This document shows, piece by piece, positions 36,366 to 48,613 of a stretch of DNA of 64,000 bases. The position numbers and the translations under genes are program-made. Positions within the stretch are counted from its first letter, which is position 1. The number at the start of each line of letters is the position of its first letter. The notes beneath the pieces were generated by a model. The model did no database searches. It was not told where the DNA came from and was given only the letters and a program-made list of their open reading frames with translations. This DNA is from Asterochloris sp. CNOR1 (Eukaryota > Chlorophyta > Trebouxiophyceae > Trebouxiales > Trebouxiaceae): contig OZ017749.1 of NCBI GenBank assembly GCA_963969365.1, positions 62,001 to 126,000 of the forward strand. The letters run 5' to 3'.

Positions 36366-37094
36366 TGAGCCATGAAGTGGCTAGCATGCGTTTAGTATCC
36401 CCAGAAAACAGAAAGTCGGCAAGCAAGCGCGCAGCGCTTTCACCCTGGTTGCACCCTGGTTCAAAGCCTTTAAACATAGTCTCAGAACCTCTGCTATCAG
36501 CATTGTGGCCAGAGGTGTCTGCTGCAACCAGACCTCTGGGCAAGGGCCTTGCAGGGCAGCCAGCTCAGGAGAAGGTAAGACAGAACAGCACACCAGCAGG
36601 CAGCATGCATAGGGTGCGACACCAGGGGCAGCACCTGCTTCCAGCTCCAGCCATATTGCCTGTCGCACTGTGTTTGCATGCAGCTCGCACTGCACCCATT
36701 CAGGAGCCGGCAGAGAGGGTTCCAAGGCTTGGGACCTCGTGCCTCTTTGCTCAGACTCTCAGTCTGGGCAGCAGCAGCCTTCAGAGGCGTCAGACAGCCA
36801 GACACCCACACCTGCCACCTCACCTCTGCCCACACTGCAAGCGGTTGCCAACTTCTTGCAGACACCAAGCGCAGTCAGCCAGTTGAGAGTGAGGTGAGAC
36901 CGTGCTAACCGCATGCCAGCAGCATCACCCTCTGCTTTGCTGCAACTCTGCCAGGTCCCAGCAGGCATGCCGCTGGTCGCTGCTGCTCAGGAGCGGCGCA
37001 GGAGCTGCCTGAGCGTAGCGCAGGGCATTGAGGTGCCCAACCCTGCGGTGGGAGGCAGCATTGCAGGACTGAAGGCACTGGTGCAGGGCAGCTG
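36366..37094. other. Region between BBS5 and the CCCH gene
   Basis: About 730 nt with open but unrecognised frames. It presumably holds the BBS5 3' untranslated region and the promoter or a 5' exon of the zinc-finger gene. Nothing specific is supported. Confidence 0.5.
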
Positions 37095-40000
37095 ATGGTC
37101 ATGGCGTTCCCTCCCAGCGGCAGGGGCATGTCGGTGGCGAGGCCACAGCCGCAGGACACGCGCAAGGGGGTGGACTGTCAGTTTTGGATCAAGGGCCACT
37201 GTGGCAGAGGCGCTTCCTGCGCCTTTAAGCATGACAAGGTCAGCGGCCTGCAGCCGTGCCCTGTCAGCACATCACGCTGGGGCCTGCATCCAAGGCTCTG
37301 CTGATGCCTGTGCACTGGTGGCACCTGCAGCATAGGTGCTGTCAGTCTTTGTGGGGAGCCTGACCGCAGCCTGTGGCTTGAAGGCTTGTGTGTAGAGAGC
37401 TTGCAGTGCCCTTCAGCATGCAGGGCATGGCCCTATGTTGGCAGCCTAATTGGCAGCTTGGGTGCAGACAGCTTGACTGAGCAGCCAGCCGCTCTGTGGA
37501 AGCCTGGCAGCAGCCCCTGCCTGCAGCCTGTGCGTGAAGCGCTGTGTCCGGCTCTAAATGACAGCCTGCATCGTGACTGTTTCACCTGCTGGGTTTAGGG
37601 TTTGCCCTGCACCAGAGCACCCTTTGCGCTCCAGCTGCCAGGCTCTGTGTACAGCGCAGGCTCATTGCACAAAGATCCATGTGTGTGACCTCTTGGCTGA
37701 CTTCTTGCATGTCCTTGGTGTAGGAGAAGGGACCGCCGTGCTTCTACTTCATGAAAGGGGAATGCACCAAGGGGAGCAAGTGCGGGTACAAACACGTAAG
37801 CACCGGCTGCTGAAATGGCACACAACAGAGCTGCATGCTGCAAGGCGTTGTCAATTGCCAGTGCATTTTTTACAAAGCTGTCAGCTGTGTGCGGCTGTAG
37901 CTGACAAGGCTTTCTCTCTGGCAGTCAGGTACCTGTCAGTCTGGGTTGCACCGCAAGAGGCTGTTAAAAGACTGCGCTGCCTGTTCTGGCTGGCAGGACC
38001 AGTGCCATCTCAGGGTTGCATCTCCCTGTGCTGCTGCAGTGCAAACAAGGCGCTGCACATGTTTGGGTATGCACACCAATGGGCTGCCTGATGGATGCCT
38101 GCTGCTGCCATGTCCCAAAGCCACACAAGACTGCTTCTCCCTGCAAGCTGCAGTGCAGTGGGGTCGGGCTGTTTGTGGGAGCTGGCTGCCAGCAGCACTT
38201 CACTTCAGACCCTATTCCCAAAGTGGGACGCTGCCTACGCTGCGTCCAACAGACAGGATGCCTCCAGGGAATCTCAATGTTGTCTCGTCTTCCCACGCCG
38301 CGTCAATCACACTGCTCGCTTATATGCTGCCCGTGTCTATGCTGCAGCCAAAGGGACAGGAGGGTAAGGACGCAGTCCTGGCCCCAGCAGATGGACCACT
38401 CAAGGCCTCCATCAGCGGGGACGAGGAATTTACAATCTCACTGGAGGAGCCGCCAGTGCTGGAGAGCAATGGCGATGCAGCCGAGCCTGCAGCCAAGGAG
38501 GCACCTGCTCAGCCTGCTGGCGTGGTGAGTCTCAGGATCATTGGCAGTGTGAAAGGGACTGGGAGTTGATATTGATGGGCATGTTTCCTAATGCAAGATC
38601 AGACGCTGTCTGTGCAACCTGCCAGCAAGCAGGGCTACTGCTTCAGGGCTGCCAAGGGGTGACCAGGGCAGCCAAGGGGTGACCCTCTCCTTTGCTGGCT
38701 GTCTGATCTCAAGACGATCAGCAGCCCCCAGCCACCGCCACAGAGCATGCTGGCCCCTCCTGCCCACTGCTGCCCCGCACCTGCACGGTGTTACGAGACA
38801 GGTGACCCTCTCCTTTGCTGGCTGTCTGATCTCAAGACAATCAGCAGCCCCCAGCCAGTGCCACAGAGCATGCTGGCCCATCCAGCCCACTGCCCCCCCG
38901 CATCTGCACAGCCTTACGACACAGGTCAAGTCCGCAAGAGCTGCACTGTGGTGGCCGCCTGGCACTACAACAACAACAATGTGGTTCTTGGCGTATGACG
39001 CTCCTGTGGCCCTGCAGGTCGAGGCGCCAGCCCAGGCGGCAAGGGGAGCATGCGAAGAGGAGTTGTGCAGCCAGAAGGCGCCCCTACAGCAGCCGCAGCC
39101 GCAGCAGCAGCAGCAGAGGGCAGCGGTGCCGAGCCGCACAGGCTCAGATGGGCTGCCACGCGGCAGTGTCAGGCAGCAGCGGGGCCCACCTTCTGTGGTG
39201 CAGCGGCCGGCGCAGCAGGAGCCATCACCTCCCAAGGTGGGCGCCTTGACACGTGTGGAGCGCGTAGCGGTCCTGCTGCAGCGGCGCCAGGCAGGGGCCT
39301 GTGAGCATGAATCGCATTGTTCTGGCGCAGTGGCTGGCATGATGGGGACCATCACCTGCCCAGGTGGGTTGCATCGACACTGGGGAGAGTGTTTAGTGTG
39401 CAGGGGAGTGCCTTGAGCTCTGCCAAGAGGACTCCCATGTCATGGGAGTTGCCGTGCCTCATGCAAGCGTCAGCTCACATACCAAAGGGTATGGAGTAGC
39501 TGGGCCGACCTTGGAAGCCGTGGGGAGATTGACCTTGTACAACATCAACAGTTGCAGAAGAGCACCTCGCTGAGAGGTCTGTGTGCAAGGTCTGCAAGAC
39601 CTGCGTTCACGCTTCCATTGCAATGCCTGCTGCACAGGAGCTGCCAGACTGCATCCTGGTGCGCGCAGCACCTGGGCTGGGTCTCTGCTCTTAACACCCA
39701 CTGTGTCAACCCACACAGTGAGCCCTTTGAACGTTCCTGCAGGACCTGCGCGAGACAGTGCTGGGAAGGTCAACAGTGCGGGTCCGCAGGGCCCCCACAG
39801 ACGCTGCTGTGAGGCTGCAGACAGAGGCTGCCGAGGTAAGCACATGCACTTGCCCTTTTTCATAATATAGGGTTAAAACAGATTTGACCCGGAACCCAAC
39901 ATCCTGGACCCCATACCCTCAACGAGCGCCAATGCTGTGATGGACCTGCTGTCCCTGTCGCCTGCAGCAGCCTGTCAGTATCATTGCTGGGGGCGCATGT

Positions 40001-43000
40001 TGCATCAGCCGACCTGCACTCCACGCTGCCCTGCTGCACTCTGTGGCTGCTGAAGAGCCGGGATCGGTGTCTGCTCCAGCCGCAGGCTGACACCATCGTC
40101 AGCTGTGAAGCTTCTAGCGCCGCTTGATGCTGTATCTAACTGCATTGTTCTGCCAAAGTTTGATACTACAACTGGGATTCCTGCCTGCAGGCGGCCTCTG
40201 TCTTCTCACGGCTAGGCGGCGGTGGGGCAGGCAGGCCCACCGCCCCCGCAGCCTCTGTGCTAAACAGGGTGGGCAAGCAGGCTGAGCACCAGGCAGCAGC
40301 TACTGCCGCCACTGCCGCCACCACAGCGCCCAAGCGGGCACGGTGGGCCGATCGCCTGGGCTTGGTGGACAGCTCCAGCGCCCGCAGCAGTGCTGGACCA
40401 GCGGCCGCCACCCCCGCGCACAGCGTGGCCCAGACCGGTCAGCAGGCTGCGAGGCCTGCTGCCAGGGGCCCCGCAGCCACACCTCGGGCAGCCCCAGCCG
40501 CAGGACACGCCCGACAGGAGAGGGCGCCCCGTCCTGTCGAGGTTGCGCGTCCAGGCAGCAAAGGCTCCAGCCTGGACAGCTCAGCTCAAAGGCCAGCAGC
40601 CGTCAGGGCAGTGCAGGGGCCAGGGGAGCGGGCATCGGTGAGGCCGGTGGCGGCCCGTGCAGCACACCCCGGCACGGTGCCCCCGACGGGCGCTCTCTTG
40701 GCGGAGGAGGCTGCCAAGAGGCGGCGGCGGGCGGAGAAGTTTGGCAGGTGGCCATCTGCTTGTTCGAGACAGAGCTGTTTTGTCAGCTTCCCGCTCTGCC
40801 TCTGCTGCACCTACCAGTTGTCGACACTCCACTCTAGGTCTCATTTCTATGGCTGTGCGGGTGTACCCCCGCAGTTGCATAAACAGCCAATGGTCTTGGT
40901 GCAGCTTCAGCTCTTTCCTTGGGTGTGTGGTGTGACCTTGGACTGTGTACCTGCATGTTCAAGTCTCAACACTCCCAAGCTGAGCGGACAGCTCTCGCTG
41001 TGCAGGCCGCTGGACGCGCCGTTTGGCGATGCCGGGCAGGCAGCGCCTCTCAGTGCCAATGGAGCATCAGGTCAGCTGTGGCCTCTTCCCACCTCTTCCC
41101 TGTTGTTCAATGCTGTTGGCATTGCCCAGCAGCCTTGCCCTCTGCAGGCATAGCACAGTAAGCCTGCCACCTGAGCTAAGCAGGCTGTACCAATCTTGGG
41201 TAACACAAGCGCTGCATGTGATGAATCCCTTCAAGTATGTTTTGCATGTGCAAAGCAAGATTGTCTTGCATTACGGCAAACGCTTTGGAAATTTGCCCAC
41301 AAGCCTGGGCACAGGTTGCTGTGCAGCACAGCTGGGCAGCTTGGCACCTTCAGCGATGCTCAGTCAGCACGTCACTGTGGAGTCCCTCACGGTGTAAATC
41401 TGGATCCATGCATGCCTTAGTTGAAATTAGGCTTACAGGTGCTGGCAACCCCAGCTGCAGCCATGTCGCACATAATCCTGAGAAGTGCCTTTCACTGCAA
41501 AGCAACGGGGCACCTTCAAGCAATCAGCAAGCCACACCCAGCAGTGTGTTCATGGCTGCAGGTGCTGACAGCCCCAGTCGCGCAGCATTGCAGGCTGCTG
41601 TGCTCGAGCAGGGGGAGAGCTTAGGTGTGGAGGGCGGGCCCAAGCGTGCCAAGTTGACAGGCACCAAGCCCGCAGCTGTCAGGGCATCTGACAATCATGT
41701 GAGTCACTGGCAGCTTGAGTGCATGACACCAAAGACTTGCCTCGACATGGCGGGCTGCACCCAGATGCTGGTGTTCAGCAGCGTGTAGCCTTGCAAAACC
41801 CAGGTGGTAGCAATGAGTGAGGAGGTTTGCTTGCATATTCCATCCCTGGTGGAACCCATTGCTGGCAGAAAGCGGCAGGGCTCTCCAGAATGGTGGTGCA
41901 GTGCAGGCTGCAGTAGCAAAATGCGAGCTGCTGGCACTGTGCGCTGTGGTGTTGCCCAGTCAGCACCTTTCCTCAGCAGACCCTTCAGCTTTGCAAGCTT
42001 GCTCTGTAATTCACGCCTTGCTGGCTACAACTGGCAGGCATGGGTTGCTTGCAGACTGATGTCTGCTGGCACTGCAAGAGCTGAGTTGCCATTATTGCAG
42101 ACATACATGTCGTAGGCTCAGGCTGCGCCAACAGCGTGCAGCAACACAAGATTGCAATGCTGCACATGCTGCCTGACCCTGGCTCTTTTTCTGGTGCAGG
42201 TCTCCCGTAAGCGCAAGTCAGAGAATGTGACAGAGCACGGTCCAGAGGAGAGCGCGCCAATGGCGCCCGTCACTGAGGATGCTGCCGCCCAAGAAGGGCC
42301 GAAGAGGCCTCCGAAGGCCAGCAAGGTGATCAGAGACAGCTTTCCTGTCTGGTACACAGCAGTGCAGTGCAATGGTGTTGAAAGGGTGGTTCAGCGTTTG
42401 GACTGAGGCAACAACCACTGTCCTATGCTTTGAACAGCACTGCAAGTGTGCAGTGATGCTGAAAGAGCAGGTCAGCCCTGAGGTGAGGCCACAACCAGTT
42501 TCCAGCGCTTGAGATTGCAGTCTGATAGTGCAGTGATGCTGCCAGGTTTGAGGCGAGGCAACACTGCACTCTGGCTTCGTCTGCTGTGATGCTGTGAGGG
42601 ATGGCTACATTCAGAAATGCCACAGCGGCTGCTGGCGCAGTGACGTTGTGTCCTGCTCTTTACCATGAGGGAATTCTGCACTACATTATGTGGGACGTGG
42701 CTGCTTGGGCAACTGTCGTGATGGCCCTCATCACAGAGGTGTTTGGGTGCTGCAGGACCACTGGTGTGTGCGCTGCTCTGCTGCTGATGGGTGCTGTGTG
42801 TCTCAGCTCACCAACAGGCTGCCAGTGCATTGCTGCGGCTCATGACATGGCAGAGCACCTGTCGGCTGTCTGGTGGCCACCTCAGGGAGGCCATGGAGCT
42901 TCACTGCAGCTGCTGTCTGCTGCAGGTTGACGCAGAGGCTGCATCAGGCGCATCTCCTACCAGCGCCGCGGCTGTGACGGTCGTGGAAACATCACCTGCA

Positions 43001-43556
43001 GTGGCTCCACCGCTCTCAGAGCAGGCACCCCTCACCCACCCCACCAGCAGCTCCCCTGCTGCTGCCGATGATGATTTGGGCTTGGTAAGCAACTAGTGCT
43101 GCAGCGTGCCGTTTTGCTGAGAGGTAACCAGGACATCGTCAGATTGCTGGCTGTGCTGTGCACCTGGGCTGTGCATCACTCAAGCCCACAGCTGGTGACG
43201 CTGCATTGTACGAGAGCTGTTGCTGTTACACTGTCTGGGGTCCAGCAACACTTCACCAGCTAAGCTGTGCCTAGCTCAGAGCATAGCAGTGCTTCACATC
43301 CTCTCTAGGTTTGGCATCCTGTGAGAGCTCTTCCTGTTCCTTCCTGCGCATTAGCATGAATTTGACTGTTCCAGGGCACACCTCATGGGACCTCTGCGGT
43401 GCAGCCTAGAGCCCTTAGTAAATTTCCTGTCTATGCGACGTAAGGTGCCTTCTGTGGTCATCATCTGCAGACGTCTCTTTGCCTGGCATGCTTCAGGATG
43501 ACGAGGACGATGACGCCTGGCTACAAGAGTACAAGCGCGAGCTGGGCGTGGCGTGA
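37095..43556 (+). CDS. CCCH-type zinc-finger protein (ZC3H11-like fingers)
   Basis: Probable RNA-binding nuclear protein. Exons: 37095-37238 (ATG start, finger 1 CQFWIKGHCGRGASCAFKH, C-x7-C-x5-C-x3-H), 37724-37795 (finger 2 CFYFMKGECTKGSKCGYKH, same spacing), 38348-38524 (acidic), 39018-39236 (Gln-rich), 39743-39835, 40191-40747 (Ala/Arg-rich, two SVxxR[LV]G motifs, ending AAKRRRRAEKF), ~41006-41070, ~41562-41699, 42200-42325 (SRKRKSENV, nuclear-signal-like), 42926-43084, 43497-43556 (DDEDDDAWLQEYKRELGVA, stop TGA). The last acceptor is placed at CTTCAG/GAT because it keeps phase; the TGCAG at 43470 would not. The fingers resemble those of ZC3H11A, an mRNA-export factor. The rest is low-complexity, so orthology is uncertain and some middle exons may be missed or misplaced. 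Confidence 0.82.
37590..37604 (+). repeat. Interstitial telomere repeat (TTTAGGG type)
   Basis: TGGGTTTAGGGTTTG, about two units of the plant-type telomere repeat, sits in the first intron of the CCCH gene between the two finger exons. Confidence 0.75.
38679..38932 (+). repeat. 123-nt tandem duplication in a CCCH-gene intron
   Basis: GTGACCCTCTCCTTTGCTGG through GTCTGATCTCAAGAC and CACAGAGCATGCTGGCCC is present at 38679 and 38802, with few differences, so it is a recent event. Confidence 0.9.
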
Positions 43557-44443
43557 CTCACAGACAGCACACACCACTTGCTTGAGCCTCTGGAGGCTCT
43601 GCTGGTCACTTAAGCCTTAGAAAGAGCACACCAGTATGCCAGGGACACAGCAGCCGCCCCGGCGGGCATTGCCACACTTTCACATGCTGGACAGATTTTG
43701 CAAGTGTCACATCCTAGACATGTTTTGCTAGATCCACGGCGCAGTCCTGCAGCGCAGCTACGCAGCTGCTGCTGGCACACCATGAATGCTGTACGCAGCT
43801 ACTCTTGGACTGATTTAACCACATTGCTTGTCCTCCCATATCAAGCAGTCTGAACCTGCCAGTCAATCATGGGTGCCTTTGAGCACCGCACCTACCGCTT
43901 CTTGTAATTTTGACAGGCACTGCAAACGATGGCAGTGCTTGAATGCTGCTCATCAAAGTTGCAGTGGGGCATCATGAGCGCCGCCCAAAACACTCCAAAC
44001 CTGGGCATGCGATGTTGGTGTGCAATGGCTGACTACTTGGGGGCAACCACACAGCTGGAATGTGTCCTGGGCGCTGTCTAGCTGCAAAAATTCAAGCCCA
44101 CAAAGAGGCTTCAGCCATCACTTTGTGCGCCTATTACATGGGAAGAGTTCTGCATGAAAGCCAACGGCCCCTCCGTGCTGTAAACATCAGCCTGCAGTGT
44201 GGGCACAGTACACAGAACTGCTAATGCAGCCAAGATACCTCAAAAGGGCAGCCTTTCAGTTGTCCTCTGCTCAGCACATGCCACACAGTCAGCCTGAAGA
44301 GGACACAGTTGACGCCGCTATCTCACTGTGGAGGAGCCATCAAAGCCTGAAATGCGCCTTCTGATAAATTTGCAGTGCAGAACCAAGACTCCTGAAAATC
44401 ATTGAGTCAAGCACAGGGGCCCCCACTCTGTACAGAGCAAAAC
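43557..44443. other. Intergenic, 3' side of the CCCH gene
   Basis: No coding signal is recognised. TGTAA motifs near 43905 and 44179 could serve as polyadenylation signals, which are of this type in many green algae. Confidence 0.45.
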
Positions 44444-44559
44444 GCTACAGCACCAGATATTCCCGCGTGGTCACCCAACGTAGTACTGATCTGGCCCAAT
44501 CCAGTTTGCCTTCCGTGATCGGACGAGAACGGGGTTATTCTGGATGGTATGACCGTAGC
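44444..44559 (-). rRNA. 5S ribosomal RNA (copy 2)
   Basis: Complete 116-nt eukaryotic 5S rRNA on the minus strand. It is identical to the copy at 15740 except at about two positions (AACCCCG for AACGCCG, GGCAAAC for GGTAAAC), and GTTTTGCTCT follows its 3' end as in copy 1. The similarity ends within about 10 nt downstream and only a few nt upstream, so only the gene and its terminator are shared. The changes avoid the terminal helix. Confidence 0.95.
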
Positions 44560-45776
44560 ATAGCGCGCATGTAATGCAAGTGGAACGTACTTGTATATAA
44601 CGCCTGCCTGGCATGTACTGCATGACAGTAGGCTGTCTGAGGTAACCGCTGTTAACCCCCGGACAGGCTGTTACTCTCCAGCAGGCGATCCCTTGTTTGG
44701 CTCTGCATGGTCCAGGGAGCGACAGGGACCCCACTGCTTGTGCTTGCGTTGCTTGCATGGTGTTGTCAGGTGTGAGGCCAAGGCTGCTGCAGTGCAAGCT
44801 CTTTTGCAGCCGGCTGGCTGCTTGCGGCACATTGATGCATTGAGCAGCATCAGCAACCTGCACATGATTTGGGATTATGCTCGCCATTTCCCAAGGGATT
44901 CTGCTGTCTGCGAAGGCCGCTGACTTGCCCTGACTCATCTTGGCATGCGGCTTCAGTGTGGCCTCACCCTAATTTGTCAAGCACGGCAGCAGGCACTCGT
45001 AGCAGCATGTGCAAGACTCTTGGCCTGGCAGGCACAGCAGCAGCAGGGGCACCTACCAATGCAATGCAGCGGCGGGCCAAGGAGGCAGCAGCACATCCTG
45101 CTGCTGAGGACCATAGAGCAAGCAGGGAGTCTGGCCATGCTGTCACTCAGCAGCAAAAGCCGGCTGCTCCTGCTGAGGCAGCAATATCTCATGCTGAGCC
45201 AGTGGCCCCTGCTGCTGGCCAAGAGGCAGCGCCTGCTAGCCACAAGAGCACAGGCCCTGGTGCCATGTGGACCGCTGCCAGTGTTGCCGACAAGACAACA
45301 GGTTCCACTGCCACACGCACAGCAACTCACCTGCTAGTCATGACTTGCAACCCTACGCCGATTCAGATGCTAACTTCCTTCCATGTGACTACAAGTCCAC
45401 AGCAACAGCGGCTCGCACCAAGCCTTAAGGCACCAAGCTTGCACTCTCAGCGTGCACTCAACTATTTGCACAGATATCAAGTGCCTGCGCAGGTGCGCAC
45501 GCATGCATGCAATGGTGGAGAAATGACACCCTAGAGCTAATGAAAACGAGTGCTTTATAAACTCTGCCATCGACCCAAAGGTGTTACATTGCTGAGTGGA
45601 GCTCAGATACAGCAAAAAAGCCATGCACTTAGCTAGTAGCACATGCTGGTAGGAGTGCCAGACTGGTGGTCATTCTGCTGTCCTTCCACCATATGGTGGA
45701 AGCATCTCACTAGGTTTTGGTGCATAGTTTGCAAACATTGACATCAAAACCTGAAGGAATTTGAGAGCGCAGGCCG
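44560..45776. other. Gene-poor stretch
   Basis: A 221-codon open frame (44869-45534, +) reads Ala/Thr/Ser-rich without a domain or splice pattern and overlaps open frames on the other strand, so I do not call it. The rest shows nothing recognisable. Confidence 0.45.
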
Positions 45777-46436
45777 TCAAATATACACCAGATCTAGATC
45801 AGACAGATTGGGCTGAGGGCAGACACCTTCTGATTCGCCCTGCTTGTTCCACCAATATCCTAAAAAGTCAAACACCAAATGTTGCTTGCACAGGAAAATA
45901 CGAGTATAGTAACTATCAGGGGGAGCTACACCAACTGCTATCTGCTCCTCGGGAAATAACTCACGTGCACACACAAAGTTGGCCTTGTCAAGAAATCGTT
46001 CGCCTGCCCATAAAATGATGCTCTCCAATGTGCCTCTTTTCGGCTGGGAGCGACGCATCACCTCATCAAATGCCCTGTTCCACAATGCAGGTCCATCATT
46101 GTGGCGACACAGCTGTTCCATGGTGATGTTAACTCCACCCCGCCTGACAGCAGCCAGCAGCTGTTCAGCCACCCTTTCACTTTTCACTGACGTGTTCGCG
46201 GCCTCCATTGAGCGCGCCGCATGGTAGTCTGTCACGCTGTATTGCCATAGGCTGTCTCCTCGGTGCCAAGTGGGCTTGCGCAGCTTCCCATCTTCGTCCC
46301 TTTTGGGCTCGTAACACGCGTAATTTTCACACCACTCCTCCATATCCGGCTCCAGCACATCTTGTACCGAATTGCCCTGTCATACCTCGTACACCTTGTC
46401 CCAATTGGCATCAAAGTCATGATATCTCCAAGCCAT
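45777..46436 (-). pseudogene. Intronless unknown protein frame interrupted by TGA
   Basis: From an ATG at 46436 the frame reads MAWRYHDFDANWDKVYEV, then TGA at 46380-46382, then continues uninterrupted for about 200 codons to a stop at 45777 (segments DVLEPDMEEWCENYACYEPK, WHRGDSLWQYSVTDYHAARS, ILWAGERFLDKANFVCAREL). It has a balanced composition rich in Trp, Tyr, Asp and Glu, unlike the Ala/Gln/Cys-rich shadows around it, and it is unspliced in a region where every other gene has introns. I do not recognise the family. It could be a decayed retrocopy, a mobile-element or viral insertion, or an exon of a longer gene. A GTATGA donor at the TGA is conceivable but no matching acceptor was found. 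Confidence 0.45.
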
Positions 46437-48613
46437 GAAGGTTGCGTCGCCACAGTATTAATGAGCGTTGCCTGTAGAAGATGAAGATGTGTCCCATGTC
46501 ACAGCGGCTGATGAATTAGTTGCCTCAAGGGGCGGCCGCTGGGGAGAGATATTGCCAGAGCTGCTCTAACGTGCCTAGCTGAGAACCTCAGGCATACATT
46601 TCCATCACAGCATCGGGTCCTTACCATCAAACCATGACAGCACCTCTGCAAGAGCAGCAACAGGCTGCCTCGCAGCACAACAAAAGATGGTACCCCCGTT
46701 GCCTTTGAGGGGTAGCACAAAGCTCCCCTGGCCCTCGGCAGCAACCAGGACTGGACAAGTCACAAGACAGACCGCTGCAACAGTAGACCCTGCTGGGGCC
46801 AGGTGCCCACTCCCTCCTGGCCAACAAGCAGACCAGGCACTGCTTCCATGCACCAGGAGGCTGAGGCCTGATCAAACCCTCCATGGCTTGTCAAGTCATG
46901 TGCCCACCTGCAGGAGGCAGCTACAGTCGCGAGCGGGTGCTCAGTTGGTGTCAGCCTTCAGCTGAACAGAAGGTGTACACCTCTGAAGTGCTCACAAAAG
47001 GCTGCCCCTGAAAACAAAAGGAACAGACACACTTCAAAAGATATGCGCAGCTGGGTGCTCGCCAGCCTTGCAACACAAGTCCTGTGGTGCCAAAGCATGC
47101 ACCTTTATGGGACCCAGACACTTTAGCACATCTCATCAAGCAACATGATCCTAGCACAGCTATGCAGCTCAGGCTGTCCTAGCTTCAGCGCTGCAATCTT
47201 GAGAGCCCTATCTTGTTGAAGGGTGCTTGTTGCATGCACACGCAGTAACACCTCACCCGGCTGCAGTGGGCCCAAGGCAGACTGCTGAGTACTGAAGAGG
47301 CTGGTTGAGAGAGACAGCACCTGCACAAGGCTGTGCTGAAAGATCGCGTCGCCTGAGCAGAGTTAAGGACAGCACACTTTCAGCAGCAAGTGTTCGCAGC
47401 CCTGCAAACTTTGACAGCAGTTTCAGCCCAGTCAGTGGGGACGACCAACAACATCACACATCACATCAGTGCACTGTTAGAGTCAGCCAGCGTTGTCAGC
47501 GCTGACTTGCCTAATGCAAGCAAGCGCCACCAAATGGCTGAAGGGTCTGACTGCCGCCTGCTGCTGCGTGTCCTGACTGTGCTACCTGCTCCTGCTTGCT
47601 GCCAGAGGAGCTGTCTGCCTGCAGCATGCAGTTCGCTCTTGATCTTTCCTACCTGCTTGTTGTCAGCGCTGCTATGCTGGCATCGCATGGTTGTAACAGC
47701 TTGTTCTTGGATGGCAAATTATCACAGCAGGTGGTGCACAGATTGTGGTGCAGCATATGCAGCAGGAGACGTTGCTGTTGATCCTGCAGTCTGTTAGCCA
47801 ACAGCAGCATAGCGCATTCAAGTGCTGTGATGGCCCCCTCTGTGTGGTGTCGATTGCAGCAAGAGGTTGTCAACCTGGCAAGGGACAACGGATGCTTTAG
47901 TTGGCCGTGCACATGAACACTGACAGTGCAGATCAGCTGTGGCTGCAGCTGTGGTCGTCACCTCCGACATGTGTTCCATAGAAGCTGAGCTTAGCACTTC
48001 GGGGCCAATCACATGCAGAATATGGGCTGGTCGGACGCTGCAGAATGCATGCTGTGTCTGCTGACCGGATCTTGATGTTGGCCCATGAAGCCAGGGCCTG
48101 CTGTGATGTCAAGAGGGCCACCGCAGCAGAGCTTTCCCCTGATAAGGAGAGCATTGCAGCACCGCGCAAGCTCATACCTCCAAGCGGCATCCCAGCATCA
48201 GGTGCAACAGGGTCCCTGCGCTTTCAGGCCATCCTGACAGATGACAAAAGGTCCCATCTCGGCCCATTTCCTGTGTCTGACGGTTCTTTTGCATGGTGCA
48301 GGGACATGTGAGGCTGCTGCAGGTCCTCTCTCAAGAGCAGGCGCAAGGTTTCTGCAATGCCAAGCTTGGCTCTGAGAGCTTTGATGCCACATTGGTAGGT
48401 GGCCTTGCATGCCTGCCCACAGACTCGCATACCTCAAATTGGGCATCTTTTGCCTGCGGCGCCCGGCTCCCCTGCAGCTTGGCATGCTCTGGGCTGCTGT
48501 GAGCGAGCAGGCAGGGGCTGGGCGTCCCCACCTGTGTATCACTGCCGTGGAGTGAGCAGCTCTCACTCTGCCTTCATCACTGCTGCGTGACTGGCTGTGC
48601 CTGCGCCGTGCAG
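46437..48613. other. Largely unassigned region
   Basis: Two weak coding hints. On the minus strand about 46617-46770 reads PVLVAAEGQGSFVLPLKGN ... PVAALAEVLSWFDG, ending at a good GTAAGG donor. On the plus strand an ATG at 48045 opens a frame to about 48200 that might be the 5' exon of the exonuclease gene, but its phase does not join cleanly to 48614. Nothing else is supported. Confidence 0.3.

Noticed and set aside
44869-45534. 221-codon open frame on the plus strand as a gene
   Set aside because: Ala/Thr/Ser-rich, no domain, no convincing start or splice context, and open frames of similar size overlap it on the other strand, as is common in this GC-rich DNA.
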